Of a stretch of 64,000 bases of DNA, positions 49,442 through 58,080 are shown in pieces; position 1 is the stretch's first letter; each line of letters opens with the position of its first letter. A model generated the notes under the pieces. The model saw nothing but the letters and a program-made list of their open reading frames with translations, was not told the DNA's origin and did no database searches. The stretch spans positions 1-64,000 of the forward strand of contig NZ_AJLN01000051.1 of NCBI RefSeq assembly GCF_000317285.1, read 5' to 3'. Source of the DNA: Chlorogloeopsis fritschii PCC 6912. GTDB taxonomy: Bacteria > Cyanobacteriota > Cyanobacteriia > Cyanobacteriales > Nostocaceae. The position numbers and the translations under genes are program-made.

Positions 49442-49470
49442 ATCCCCGACTTCTCTAATAAGTCGGGGAT
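49442..49470. terminator. palindrome between convergent genes, possible bidirectional terminator
   Basis: Perfect 11-bp arms ATCCCCGACTT/AAGTCGGGGAT enclose a 7-nt loop. There is no T-run on either side, but it lies exactly in the 54-bp gap between two converging genes and shares its stem core with the terminator at 44167-44208. Confidence 0.6.
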
Positions 49471-49479
49471 CTATGTTGG

Positions 49480-49983
49480 CTAACTCTGCCACGCGTTTAG
49501 AAACTTATTCACAACTCTATTGAAAGTTTGTTTGAGTTGATGCTTGCGATACCAATTTTGGAAAGCGATTTCGTACTCTTCGCCTTTAGTTTGAAAAGTA
49601 TTCCAAGCGTCAAGACCTATACCCAGTCCCCAGAATAACAAAATATACAGTGACCAAGAAAGACCACCACCACCAACTAAATCTACAAGCAGCAAAACAC
49701 CGTTGACAATACTAAACTTGCCAAAACGCTTTTTGAATCTTTCTGTACGGTAAGCGTTAAAAGCTTGTCGCTGCTGAATTTCTCCCTGAGCCACTTGCCA
49801 ATCGCGTTCTGCTAGTTTAAGCATTTCTGGGGAAATTTCTAGCTCCGCAGCAATTTCCAACAGTTGTTCGTAAGAAAATTCTTTTTCTTGATCTTTAGAT
49901 TGATGAGCGATCGCCAGCTTGAGAATTTGCTGTACATCTTCTTGGCTATAGGAAGGGGTGGATTTAGCATCAAATGCCGTCAT
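49480..49983 (-). CDS. 2TM-domain protein
   Basis: The 167-residue protein has a soluble helical N-terminal half (SQEDVQQILKLAIAHQSKD, EQLLEIAAELEISPEMLKLAE) resembling SHOCT/helical adaptor segments. A two-helix membrane hairpin (IVNGVLLLVDLVGGGG and LYILLFWGLGIGLDAW) lies at about residues 93-127, followed by a basic tail. This is the 2TM (PF13239-like) layout. It is likely an inner-membrane protein of unknown role, converging on the nicotinamidase-like gene. Confidence 0.8.
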   Translation of the reverse strand: MTAFDAKSTPSYSQEDVQQILKLAIAHQSKDQEKEFSYEQLLEIAAELEISPEMLKLAERDWQVAQGEIQQRQAFNAYRTERFKKRFGKFSIVNGVLLLVDLVGGGGLSWSLYILLFWGLGIGLDAWNTFQTKGEEYEIAFQNWYRKHQLKQTFNRVVNKFLNAWQS

Positions 49984-50390
49984 AGTTCTGTCTCTTTAGT
50001 TACTTAAATAAAGTTTTGCTGCCTAGCAGATATCACGTACCTGTGCGATCGCGCCTCATGCGATTTCCATTATTATTAGGCTAGCAAATCTTCCTTGGGG
50101 TGGGAGAATTAAAAGGCAGCTATGCTGGAGGCAGAAAGAAGAAATAGTTGATAAGGAATAGGCAGTAAGGGGCGGAGTTGATTAGTAAGCAATTATTGTA
50201 GGGTGGGCACTGCTTAACTTTCCTTAAGCCCTTATTTTTACGTTACGGACAGTGCCCACCTTACAGAATTTTAGATTTTTAATGAATACAATCTAAAACC
50301 TGTGTAGTAGCGCATCTTCTGGAAGTTGTAGATTTTAAATCTTGTTTAGCCATACAGTATTATATTGGCTAATTGTTTAGCATTAAGTGT
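49984..50390. other. intergenic region with family A repeat
   Basis: No gene is seen. It holds an intact family A palindromic element at 50198-50264. The rest is unique AT-rich DNA that may contain divergent promoters for the 2TM and HAD genes. Confidence 0.55.
50198..50264. repeat. dispersed palindromic element, family A copy 5
   Basis: GTAGGGTGGGCACTGC and ACAGTGCCCACCTTAC form the ends of a 67-bp element. Its reverse complement matches the copy at 18428-18494 through the interior (CGTAACGTAAAAATAAGGG). The length is identical to that copy. Confidence 0.8.
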
Positions 50391-50741
50391 ATGCAAGAGT
50401 TCACTATTTATGTTGATGTGGATGATACACTCGTGCGTACCTCTGGTAATAAGCGTATTCGCATTCCAGCAACAATAAATCACATTCAACAACTCAAACA
50501 GCAAGGTGCTACGCTTTACTGCTGGAGTTCTGGAGGAGCAGATTATGCACGACTCATTGCAGAGGAACTTGGTATCTTAAACCTGTTTACAGGCTTTTTA
50601 CCCAAGCCAAATATGTTAATCGATGACCAAGATGTAAATGATTGGAGGTACTTGATCCAAGTTCATCCTATCTCTTGCGACTCTAAAAGTTTAGATGATT
50701 ATCGCCAACAACTTCTTGATCAAGCATCAAGAAACTCTTAG
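50391..50741 (+). CDS. small HAD-superfamily phosphatase
   Basis: The 116-residue protein has a minimal HAD fold without a cap: motif I DVDDTLV near residue 8, motif II serine in YCWSSGGADYA near residue 46, and an acidic motif LIDDQDVNDWR near residue 80. Motif III lysine may be K in LPKPNM. It should be a phosphatase for a small phosphorylated substrate, or a relative of the DUF705 group. The ATG is preferred to a TTG six codons upstream. The toxin-antitoxin pair follows. Confidence 0.8.
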   Translation: MQEFTIYVDVDDTLVRTSGNKRIRIPATINHIQQLKQQGATLYCWSSGGADYARLIAEELGILNLFTGFLPKPNMLIDDQDVNDWRYLIQVHPISCDSKSLDDYRQQLLDQASRNS

Positions 50742-50783
50742 TAAACAACTGTTCCTCGTTGAGTACCACACCTACTGCCTGTG

Positions 50784-50819
50784 TTGACAATGAATATACA
50801 AAAAATGTATATTCATTGT
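50784..50819 (+). promoter_or_regulatory. promoter embedded in a palindromic operator for the toxin-antitoxin pair
   Basis: ACAATGAATATACA-AAAAA-TGTATATTCATTGT (50787-50819) has perfect 14-bp arms. TTGACA at 50784-50789 and TATATT at 50808-50813, spaced 18 bp, form a near-consensus promoter overlapping both arms. The antitoxin gene starts 24 bp later. Autorepression by the antitoxin bound to this palindrome is the obvious inference. Confidence 0.8.
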
Positions 50820-50843
50820 GTGGACATTAAAAGTTGTTGAACA

Positions 50844-51137
50844 ATGGAAGCGCGATCGCCACAGCCAACTAATCGAAACCGCGATGTCACAATTAACATT
50901 CGGGTACACCAGGCGCAACGTGATTTAATCGACAGTGCGGCAGATGCTCTCGGTAAGAGCCGCTCCGATTTTATGTTAGAGACAGCTTGCCGAGAAGCCG
51001 AAGCGGTTTTATTAGAGCGGCGGCTATTTATAGTAGATGATGATAAATTCCAACAATTTTTAGAACTCCTTGATGCACCACCATCTGCTAATGAAAATCT
51101 CCGTAAATTGCTGTCAACAAAAGCACCGTGGGATTAA
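50844..51137 (+). CDS. DUF1778-family (TacA-like) antitoxin
   Basis: The 97-residue protein has an N-terminal ribbon-helix-helix DNA-binding region (DVTINIRVHQAQRDLIDSAADALGKSRSDFMLETA) and a C-terminal toxin-binding tail, as in TacA/DUF1778 antitoxins. It overlaps the downstream acetyltransferase gene by 10 bp, so translation is coupled. It probably represses its own promoter through the palindrome at 50787-50819 and neutralises the toxin. Confidence 0.9.
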   Translation: MEARSPQPTNRNRDVTINIRVHQAQRDLIDSAADALGKSRSDFMLETACREAEAVLLERRLFIVDDDKFQQFLELLDAPPSANENLRKLLSTKAPWD

Positions 51138-51661
51138 AGGTGGTCAATGAACAGAATCAAAGATTACAACCACCTCAACCCATAAAACCAGAGCATCAAC
51201 TAGAAGATTTTGATTCTGGTAGTTCTGAATTGAACGATTGGTTGAGGAAACGTGCGCTCAAGAATGAAGCAAGTGGCGCTTCCCGAACATACGTTGTCAC
51301 TGTTGGACAAAAAGTTATTGCCTACTATTGTCTGGCAAATGGAAGCGTAGTAAATACCCAAGCACCTAGTCGTGTCCGACGTAATATGCCCGATCCAATT
51401 CCTGTAATGGTGATTGGTAGGTTAGCTGTAGATTGTAATTGGCACTCTCAAGGAATTGGGCGTGGTTTAGTACGTGATGCGGTGCTTCGCACATTGCAAG
51501 CAGCTAAAATTGCTGGCATCAGAGCCATTCTTGTTCACGCTATTTCAGAACAAGCAAAACAATTTTACTTAAAATGCGGTTTTATCCCTTCACCTGTTGC
51601 AACGATGACGCTGATGGTAACAATTGCAGATGCAAAAGACGCTTTAGGTATTGTTGAGTAA
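51128..51661 (+). CDS. GNAT acetyltransferase toxin (TacT-like)
   Basis: The 177-residue protein has a GNAT fold: the conserved opening DFDSGSSELNDWLRKRALKN of TacT/AtaT-type toxins, the acetyl-CoA loop SQGIGRGLVRDA (near residue 115), and the C-terminal FYLKCGF with the catalytic tyrosine. Such toxins acetylate aminoacyl-tRNA and stop translation. The start is GTG inside the antitoxin 3' end. Its 3' end overlaps the convergent peroxiredoxin gene by 18 bp. The target tRNA is unknown. Confidence 0.9.
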   Translation: MGLKVVNEQNQRLQPPQPIKPEHQLEDFDSGSSELNDWLRKRALKNEASGASRTYVVTVGQKVIAYYCLANGSVVNTQAPSRVRRNMPDPIPVMVIGRLAVDCNWHSQGIGRGLVRDAVLRTLQAAKIAGIRAILVHAISEQAKQFYLKCGFIPSPVATMTLMVTIADAKDALGIVE

Positions 51662-52117
51662 TTCCTGCAACTTAGCAAGCACAACCTGAACGTGATTTTT
51701 GACTTTCACATTCGACCAAGCATAAGCTAACTTACCATCAGGGGCAATCAAAAAGGTCGATCGCACTACGCCCATATACTCTTTGCCCATAAATTTTTTT
51801 AACTGCCATACACCGTAAGCTTCACATACTTGGTGTTCTGGATCGCTTAATAGCTGGATCGACAGGTTGTGTTTGTTAATAAATTTACAATGAGATTTTT
51901 CTGAATCGGGACTGACACCGACAATTTTAGCTCCCAGGGTGCTGAACTGTTGAGAAAAATCAGTAAATTCTTTGGCTTCAGTTGTACAACCGGGAGTGTC
52001 ATCTTTGGGATAAAAGTAGAGGACAAGCCAATTTGATTGGAAATCACCGAGACTAACCAAGTTACCATTTTGATCGGGTGCGGTGAAATCAGGTGCTTTT
52101 TCTCCTGGTTGAGGCAT
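51644..52117 (-). CDS. thioredoxin-dependent peroxiredoxin, Bcp/PrxQ type
   Basis: The 157-residue protein removes peroxides through peroxidatic C44 in YFYPKDDTPGCTTEAKEF. In most PrxQ proteins a resolving cysteine follows five residues later; here that position is Lys49. Two further cysteines lie near residues 77 and 93 (EKSHCKF, HQVCEAYG), so another cysteine or an external thiol may resolve. Other Bcp blocks (GVSPDSEKSH, STFLIAPDGK) are present. It is convergent with the toxin gene. Confidence 0.9.
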   Translation of the reverse strand: MPQPGEKAPDFTAPDQNGNLVSLGDFQSNWLVLYFYPKDDTPGCTTEAKEFTDFSQQFSTLGAKIVGVSPDSEKSHCKFINKHNLSIQLLSDPEHQVCEAYGVWQLKKFMGKEYMGVVRSTFLIAPDGKLAYAWSNVKVKNHVQVVLAKLQELLNNT

Positions 52118-52444
52118 ATCTTTGAGCGTCTAACTTCAGCAAAGAAATAGTATCACTTGCCTGGTAGGATGTGAAAGTCGAGAGCAAGCGAAAAAAACCG
52201 CAAAGACGCGTTAGACGCGGAGCGGTGAGCAGCGCGTTGGGCGGCTTTGCCGACTTGAAGCGACTGCGAACCCGTAGGGCTTCCCGTAAGGGTAGGACAC
52301 AAAGGTAAGAAGAGAAGAGAGGGGGTAAGCTGATTGTGTTGCCAAAGCGATAGAAATGGGCATGAAAAAGAATTATGCTGTGAGAGTTGACATCACTCGC
52401 TGAACAAATATACTCGAAATGTACTATTGGATAGCATTAGTGGT
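52118..52444. other. intergenic region with small palindromes
   Basis: No gene is seen. Between about 52195 and 52310 there is dispersed-repeat DNA with inverted pieces such as CCCGTAGGG and CCCGTAAGGG, like that at 29440-29640. The last 100 bp lead into the PhoD-like gene. Confidence 0.5.
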
Positions 52445-54907
52445 ATGGGGTGGACACCGTTAAGAGAACGAATTAACCAAATACCACTCGTTCTTGCAGG
52501 GCCTATTTTACGACGTACCGAACCTAATGCCGTTACTGTCTGGATTGCTTTAAAAGAAAGTCGCACTGTTACTTTAGTTATTTTTGATACTAATAAAAAA
52601 GTATTAATTACAGGCAGAAAGAAGACAACACAACTTGGGGTGAATTTGCATGTTGTTGCTGTTACTGCCAAGTCTTCTCATGCTGCACTTTTGTATGGTG
52701 AAAATTATCTCTATAATTTAGCTTTTGATCCTGGAGAAACATTGGCTCAGGCAGGTGTTTTAAATCTAGAAGGTTCAATAGCAGAGATTACTTATCCAGG
52801 GTATGAATTGCCCAGTTTTGCACTTGTACCAAATAATTTAAAAGATTTACGCCTTATTCACGGTTCTTGTCGCAAGCCCCACGGCGAAAGCATAGATGCG
52901 CTGGCTACTGTGGATAAGATGATTAGAGAAGCTTTAGTAAAAGATCCGAAAAAACGACCGCATCAACTTTTTCTGACAGGGGATCAAATCTACGTAGATG
53001 ATGTGGCTGATGCTTTACTATTCATGTTAATGGATGGCAGCCAAACACTTTTGGGATGGCTAGAAATACTGCCAGTTGTCACAAATCCCGAACAATTAAA
53101 TCCTGGCAAGCGTAATTATTTAGCAACTTATGTGGCTGGTTTAACAGCTAGTATTAATAAAATAAACAGAATTTCTAATATTGCTAAAAGCCATTTATTC
53201 ACATTTGGCGAATTCTGTGTCATGTATTTATTTGCCTGGTGTGATGTGTTATGGCCGAAATTAGAAGATTTGCCAACTTTTGCAGATGTGCATCCTAATT
53301 CATCACAATTTGCAAGAGGTGAAGCTGAATTTAAAAAAGAACTGAAACATTTACAACATTTTCGGGAAACACTCAAAAAAATCAGACGTGCTTTGGCTAA
53401 TGTTCCCACTTACATGATATTTGATGACCACGAAATTACCGATGATTGGTATCTAAACATGGCTTGGTGCGATCGCGTTCTCAGCAAACCTCTTGGTAGG
53501 CGAGTTCTGCAAAATGGTTTACTAGCATATGGCATCTGCCAAGCTTGGGGAAATACACCAGATGAGTTTGAACAGGGTAAACCAGGAGCGGCATTGCTAC
53601 AAGCTGCTGAAGCATGGGCAACTTCACACGGGCAAAACCCAGAATCCGAGGATGAGATCACTCGGCTGATTGGTTTACCATTGCCTGCCAATATTCGCAA
53701 TAGTAATCCCAGGCAAGTATCCCATAGTAAAGATTCTTTAAATTGGCACTATACTGTAACCGGGCCGGGATATGAAGTTTTAGTGCTTGATACTCGTACT
53801 TGGCGGGCATTCCCAGGCAAAGACTTCGATTTTCCTGGACTTTTGAGCGAGGAAGGCTGCGATCGGCAAATATCATCGGTGATTCCTCCCAAGGATGCAG
53901 AGGTGACTTTGGTAATTTCACCAGGGCCTGTTATTGGTGTACCTTTTTTGGAGACAATCCAAAAAGCTGCCAAAGCTTTCGCTGAAACAATTGGTTCTGC
54001 GGCTTGGGGTTTCGATCCAGAAGCTTGGGGTTTGGAAGCAACTGCTTTTGAAAGATTACTTGCTGCTTTGGCTTTACGAGCATCACCCGCAAACAAAGGA
54101 CGTGTAATTGTTTTATCTGGCGATGTACATTATGGTTTTGCCGCTCGCCTGCAATATGCAGCAACAAATCCTTTTCAACATTCACACAATTGCAATGCAG
54201 AAATGATTGTTGTGCAATTTACTAGTAGTTCCTTCAAGAATGAAGTGAGTGGAACTGGTGGTAGCCATTCATTACATAAAAAAGGTTTTTTCCCAATTGA
54301 AGCAATTAAACATCTGCCAACAGCAGAAATTTTAGGATGGAACAATCAAGAAGAAAAGGAATTAGAAATTGGTGTCATAGATTTTTTAGCTGATGAGATA
54401 TTTCAACGCCTTCCTTGGAGAATCAAGAGTACACCAGCTAAGGTAGATTTAGTTCAAGCACGCAGTTGGCATAGATTATTAGAAATTACTAAAAAGCCCG
54501 AATGGTGGTATCGAATTGATTTTCTAGTAGGAAAATACGAACAAGTTCGTGAGCCACAAAATTCGGATTATGTTAAACCTCAATATATAACTGCTCCTTT
54601 ACCTGGAGAAGAGCGCAAGGAGTATTTAGAGCAATATTTAGCGATGGCTAAAAATTATCGCGACTATCATGGTAGACGGGGATGCGGTAAAGAAATTGTC
54701 GGATTAAATAATCTCGGTGAAATTACTTTTGAAGTGGTTGATGGCAAGCAAGTAGCTATACAAACCCTTTGGTGGCAACTCGAAAGTTGGGACAAAGGTA
54801 CATTTTTGGAACCTTTCCCATTAACTAGGTATGAAGTTTCACTAGAGTTTTGCGATCGCGAACATCCGATGAGTGATGTATTAAAAGATTGTTTTAACCG
54901 AACCTGA
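52445..54907 (+). CDS. PhoD-like metallophosphatase, 820 aa
   Basis: The protein has an N-terminal Fn3-like PhoD segment (AGPILRRTEPNAVTVWIALK). A large metallophosphatase domain follows, with motifs LIHGSCRKPHGE, FLTGDQIYVDDVADALL, MIFDDHEITDDWYLN and VIVLSGDVHYGFAAR. The C-terminal 200 residues are unrelated to the core. There is no signal peptide, unlike secreted PhoD. The ATG at 52445 is preferred to an in-frame TTG at 52427. It is expected to cleave phosphodiesters or phosphomonoesters. Its 3' end overlaps the convergent flippase gene by 14 bp. Confidence 0.85.
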   Translation: MGWTPLRERINQIPLVLAGPILRRTEPNAVTVWIALKESRTVTLVIFDTNKKVLITGRKKTTQLGVNLHVVAVTAKSSHAALLYGENYLYNLAFDPGETLAQAGVLNLEGSIAEITYPGYELPSFALVPNNLKDLRLIHGSCRKPHGESIDALATVDKMIREALVKDPKKRPHQLFLTGDQIYVDDVADALLFMLMDGSQTLLGWLEILPVVTNPEQLNPGKRNYLATYVAGLTASINKINRISNIAKSHLFTFGEFCVMYLFAWCDVLWPKLEDLPTFADVHPNSSQFARGEAEFKKELKHLQHFRETLKKIRRALANVPTYMIFDDHEITDDWYLNMAWCDRVLSKPLGRRVLQNGLLAYGICQAWGNTPDEFEQGKPGAALLQAAEAWATSHGQNPESEDEITRLIGLPLPANIRNSNPRQVSHSKDSLNWHYTVTGPGYEVLVLDTRTWRAFPGKDFDFPGLLSEEGCDRQISSVIPPKDAEVTLVISPGPVIGVPFLETIQKAAKAFAETIGSAAWGFDPEAWGLEATAFERLLAALALRASPANKGRVIVLSGDVHYGFAARLQYAATNPFQHSHNCNAEMIVVQFTSSSFKNEVSGTGGSHSLHKKGFFPIEAIKHLPTAEILGWNNQEEKELEIGVIDFLADEIFQRLPWRIKSTPAKVDLVQARSWHRLLEITKKPEWWYRIDFLVGKYEQVREPQNSDYVKPQYITAPLPGEERKEYLEQYLAMAKNYRDYHGRRGCGKEIVGLNNLGEITFEVVDGKQVAIQTLWWQLESWDKGTFLEPFPLTRYEVSLEFCDREHPMSDVLKDCFNRT

Positions 54908-56432
54908 GACGAATGGTTGAAAACAGCATATGTAAACGATTATTCCACTGGCTGCGCTCAGTTTTATTAAGTACTAACAACCATGCCATAATAAGGTAGA
55001 GGATTGCAGACACAGCCATTTCAGTAGCTAAACCCAACCATCCCCAAGGAGTGTGGCTTCTGGCAATGTACCAAACGATTAAACCATAAGGTATACCAAC
55101 TGCCAAGGGTTTAGCGACTGCAAAGAAAAGCTGTTTCAAAGAAGTGCCAAAAACGTTGCGTAGTAATACAGGAAAACACCAAAAACTAAAGGTTACAATC
55201 CCGACAAAAGTACCCAAAACAGGCCCGATGATCCCGAAGCGGTAAGTACTAATAATACTAACAGATACATTGATTCCCGTTTCCACAATTGCAGCCATCA
55301 GAATTTTAGCTTGCATTCCAGTACCACCAAAACACCAGCGCCAGAGAGTCAAAAGCCCTAACAAAAAACCATTACAGGCAGTAAGTAAACTAAGTGTTTC
55401 ACCACCAAAGCGATCTTGTCCCACCCATAAGCTAACAAAGTAAGGGTTGTAAGCAGCGATCGCAATCATCAAAGCCAATCCTATCACCGCTACTAACCGC
55501 GTCAGTTCAATTAAACGAGCATTAAACCTCTTCATTTCTCCTTTCGCATAAAGTTCAGCCAAAGCAGCCCAAGTAGCATTACTGACGCCTTGTATTTGAG
55601 ATTGTGCTAGTGCTGCCAGACGTTGCGTAACAAAAAACGGCACAACTATTGCCGGGCCTAATATATAAGAAATAATAATATTATCTGTAAATAAATTTAG
55701 TTGACCTGAAAGATTAAGACCAAATATAGGCCAGTTTAACTGCCAAATTTGCTTTTTAATATCAGCTATAGCCTGTGGTTTAACAACAGTGGCAAACAGA
55801 TTTGGGTAGCTACGTACTCCATCCCAATAAATTAAAAACTGATACGGAATACTACCCAGAATTACAGCCAAATATTGACCGGGTATTCCCATTCCAGCCC
55901 ATGCAAATAGCAGCGATAAACCAGTAATAGCAATTACTTGAACAGTCAACCAAGCATGGATTAAATAGCTGCGTTGACTAGCATCTGCTAGCATTCGGAA
56001 TGGTGTAATAAGTACAAATAATAAACCAGTTAATCCTAGCCAGTATCCTATTTGCAGTTCGCTTTTTAGCGCGTCATGGACATGGACTAAATTAGGAATA
56101 AACCAGCCAAGTCCAATTCCAACCAAAAGCATGACTGCTAAAATTTGCCAATAGGCTTTAATTCCCGTAATCAGAGTTAAGCGAGTAAGTTCATTGTCAT
56201 CTTTTCCTAAAGATTTAGCTAGTAGAGGCAATAAAGAACGACCTATTCCTAATTCTAACAAACCGATATAACTTACCCAATTACTTGCAGTTCTAAATGC
56301 TCCATATCGCTCATCTCCTAGCCATTTTATCAGTAATGGTGTGCTGAATACACTCACACTCAAAGTTATAGAGTACCCTAAAATTCCTGTAGCAAAATTT
56401 TTGATTGAGCGACCAGTACGATTAAATTTCAC
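54894..56432 (-). CDS. polysaccharide flippase (Wzx/MATE-like, 512 aa)
   Basis: The protein has about twelve to fourteen hydrophobic helices and opens with FATGILGYSITLSVSVFSTPLLIKWLGDERYGAF, typical of polysaccharide/oligosaccharide exporters. The start is GTG. It should move lipid-linked sugar repeat units across the inner membrane. It lies 39 bp after the upstream glycosyltransferase on the same strand, so it is the last gene of the polysaccharide cluster. Its 3' end overlaps the PhoD-like gene. Confidence 0.88.
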   Translation of the reverse strand: MKFNRTGRSIKNFATGILGYSITLSVSVFSTPLLIKWLGDERYGAFRTASNWVSYIGLLELGIGRSLLPLLAKSLGKDDNELTRLTLITGIKAYWQILAVMLLVGIGLGWFIPNLVHVHDALKSELQIGYWLGLTGLLFVLITPFRMLADASQRSYLIHAWLTVQVIAITGLSLLFAWAGMGIPGQYLAVILGSIPYQFLIYWDGVRSYPNLFATVVKPQAIADIKKQIWQLNWPIFGLNLSGQLNLFTDNIIISYILGPAIVVPFFVTQRLAALAQSQIQGVSNATWAALAELYAKGEMKRFNARLIELTRLVAVIGLALMIAIAAYNPYFVSLWVGQDRFGGETLSLLTACNGFLLGLLTLWRWCFGGTGMQAKILMAAIVETGINVSVSIISTYRFGIIGPVLGTFVGIVTFSFWCFPVLLRNVFGTSLKQLFFAVAKPLAVGIPYGLIVWYIARSHTPWGWLGLATEMAVSAILYLIMAWLLVLNKTERSQWNNRLHMLFSTIRLRFG

Positions 56433-56471
56433 TCTTAGTTACCTAAATATTTTGTCGTAAAGACTTATTTG

Positions 56472-57656
56472 CTATTGCCTACATTTTCCTCGAAGTATTT
56501 TATATATATTTAATGTTTCTTTTCCAGTTTTTTTCCAATTGAATTTCTGTGCCTGTTGGTAAGCTAAGTCAGATAAAAACATCCTTTTTTCTGGCTTTAA
56601 CATCTGGAGAATTGTATTGGCAGCACCTGTATAATCATTGGGGTTAATTACTTGTCCAGCGTCACCTGCAACTTCAGAAAAAGCTCCCCATTGACTACCA
56701 ATAACTGGTACACCACGTTTCATAGCTTCTAATGCTGGTAAGCAGAATGTCTCGCGCCATGACAACGTTACAAATAATTCAGCAGAGTCATATAAGTCAG
56801 TTAATTCATCTGTTACATCGACTAAAAAAAGTACATCATTAGCATTTAAATTTAATGCTAAAGCTTTTTGTTTTAAAGACTTAGGAATAAATTTACTACC
56901 AGCTATTACTAACATTAAATCAGAACGAGTTTTTTTCACAATTGCGAAAGTTTCTAGAAGCCCAGCAACATTTTTATGAGGTTCATACCCACCGACGTAT
57001 AGTAGATATGGCTTTTTTATCCCTAAGGATTTCAAAAGAGTATCTCGTTCATTTTCTGGACGAGCAGGCTTTTCAAATTGTTGATGGGCAGCTAAATGTG
57101 TCGTTATCACTCGACTGGAGTGGACATTCAAAAAGCGAATAACTTCACTTCGGCAGAAATCGGAAGGGGTAATAATATAATTGGCTCGAAAAAGTTGAAG
57201 TCGGAAGAGATGATTCCAAAAACTATAACTGGATGGATTAAAATCATAACCAAGATAGTCACTAACACAACCTGGAAGTAACCCACTCTGAACAAGGTTG
57301 TAGTAGCTATTTCCAGTCACACTATGAATAGTAAAGACAACAGGGCACGGGGCAAATAACGGAACGCCACGTTCAGCAGGTGCATGAAACAAGTCAAACT
57401 TGCCTTTTAACAAGGCTAGTGGCAAAACAATTTGTTCCCAATGCAGTCCACTATAATCCTTTAATCCAACAATGTTACATCTCAAATTTTTGATATGAGC
57501 AAGGTTTAATGGTTCACAAGCTCTATGAAAGAGAGTTACTTGAACCCCTTGATTGACAAGTTCGCTCACTAAACCGACTGTATAGCGATCCATCCCACGC
57601 AGCACTTTGGAAGTGAGATGACGAGCATCGAATCCGATATGCAAGTTTGAAATCAT
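56472..57656 (-). CDS. glycosyltransferase family 4 (mannosyltransferase-like)
   Basis: The 394-residue GT-B enzyme has an N-terminal acceptor domain starting HIGFDARHLTSKVLRGMDRYT and a donor domain with LLYVGGYEPHKNVAGLLETF. The E-x7-E motif lies in FCLPALEAMKRGVPVIGSQ and is followed by SEVAGDAG. It should transfer a sugar from a nucleotide sugar to a growing glycan. It is followed by the flippase gene with a 39-bp gap, and preceded by a 424-bp gap containing a repeat. Confidence 0.92.
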   Translation of the reverse strand: MISNLHIGFDARHLTSKVLRGMDRYTVGLVSELVNQGVQVTLFHRACEPLNLAHIKNLRCNIVGLKDYSGLHWEQIVLPLALLKGKFDLFHAPAERGVPLFAPCPVVFTIHSVTGNSYYNLVQSGLLPGCVSDYLGYDFNPSSYSFWNHLFRLQLFRANYIITPSDFCRSEVIRFLNVHSSRVITTHLAAHQQFEKPARPENERDTLLKSLGIKKPYLLYVGGYEPHKNVAGLLETFAIVKKTRSDLMLVIAGSKFIPKSLKQKALALNLNANDVLFLVDVTDELTDLYDSAELFVTLSWRETFCLPALEAMKRGVPVIGSQWGAFSEVAGDAGQVINPNDYTGAANTILQMLKPEKRMFLSDLAYQQAQKFNWKKTGKETLNIYKILRGKCRQ

Positions 57657-58080
57657 ATTGAGATTACTTTAATTTTTCCCTTCTGAGTTGCTTGAAGGTA
57701 GATAACCAAATATTAATATTTCTCCTCATGATGAGAACTCTACTATTAAAGATTTGACCGTATAAAAATTTCATCTCTAAGTTTGGTAAAGCTTACTCCT
57801 TTCTCGTTTGAAGAATACCTAATCGAACTGGGAAGTTTTTTTAACTGATAAATTATACCAAGATTAACAAGAGCACTCTTGCTCTAGTTCTTGTTAACAG
57901 GTTGAACCTGGTAACAAGAGTTTGTGGGCTGCTGCCTCGTGGCTGTTGCAACAGGTACAAGATATCACAAGACATCAATTAAACTAACCACAAGAACACA
58001 AAGAAAAAAATAGGTAATTTTGTAACGGGAAGAGAGTAATATCCAAGCCTTGAAAATAACTTTCACAAAAATATATGATT
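57657..58080. other. intergenic region within the polysaccharide cluster
   Basis: No gene is seen. A family C repeat lies at 57865-57940. The remainder is AT-rich. It interrupts the otherwise tightly packed minus-strand cluster and probably contains a promoter for the glycosyltransferase-flippase pair. Confidence 0.55.
57865..57940. repeat. dispersed palindromic element, family C copy 2
   Basis: The core GTTAACAGGTTGAACCTGGTAAC-like palindrome at 57893-57915 has one mismatch in the arms. It is flanked by CACTCTTGCTCTAG on the left and TTTGTGGGCTGCTG on the right, which is the inverted order of the copy at 31629-31741. Confidence 0.7.
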
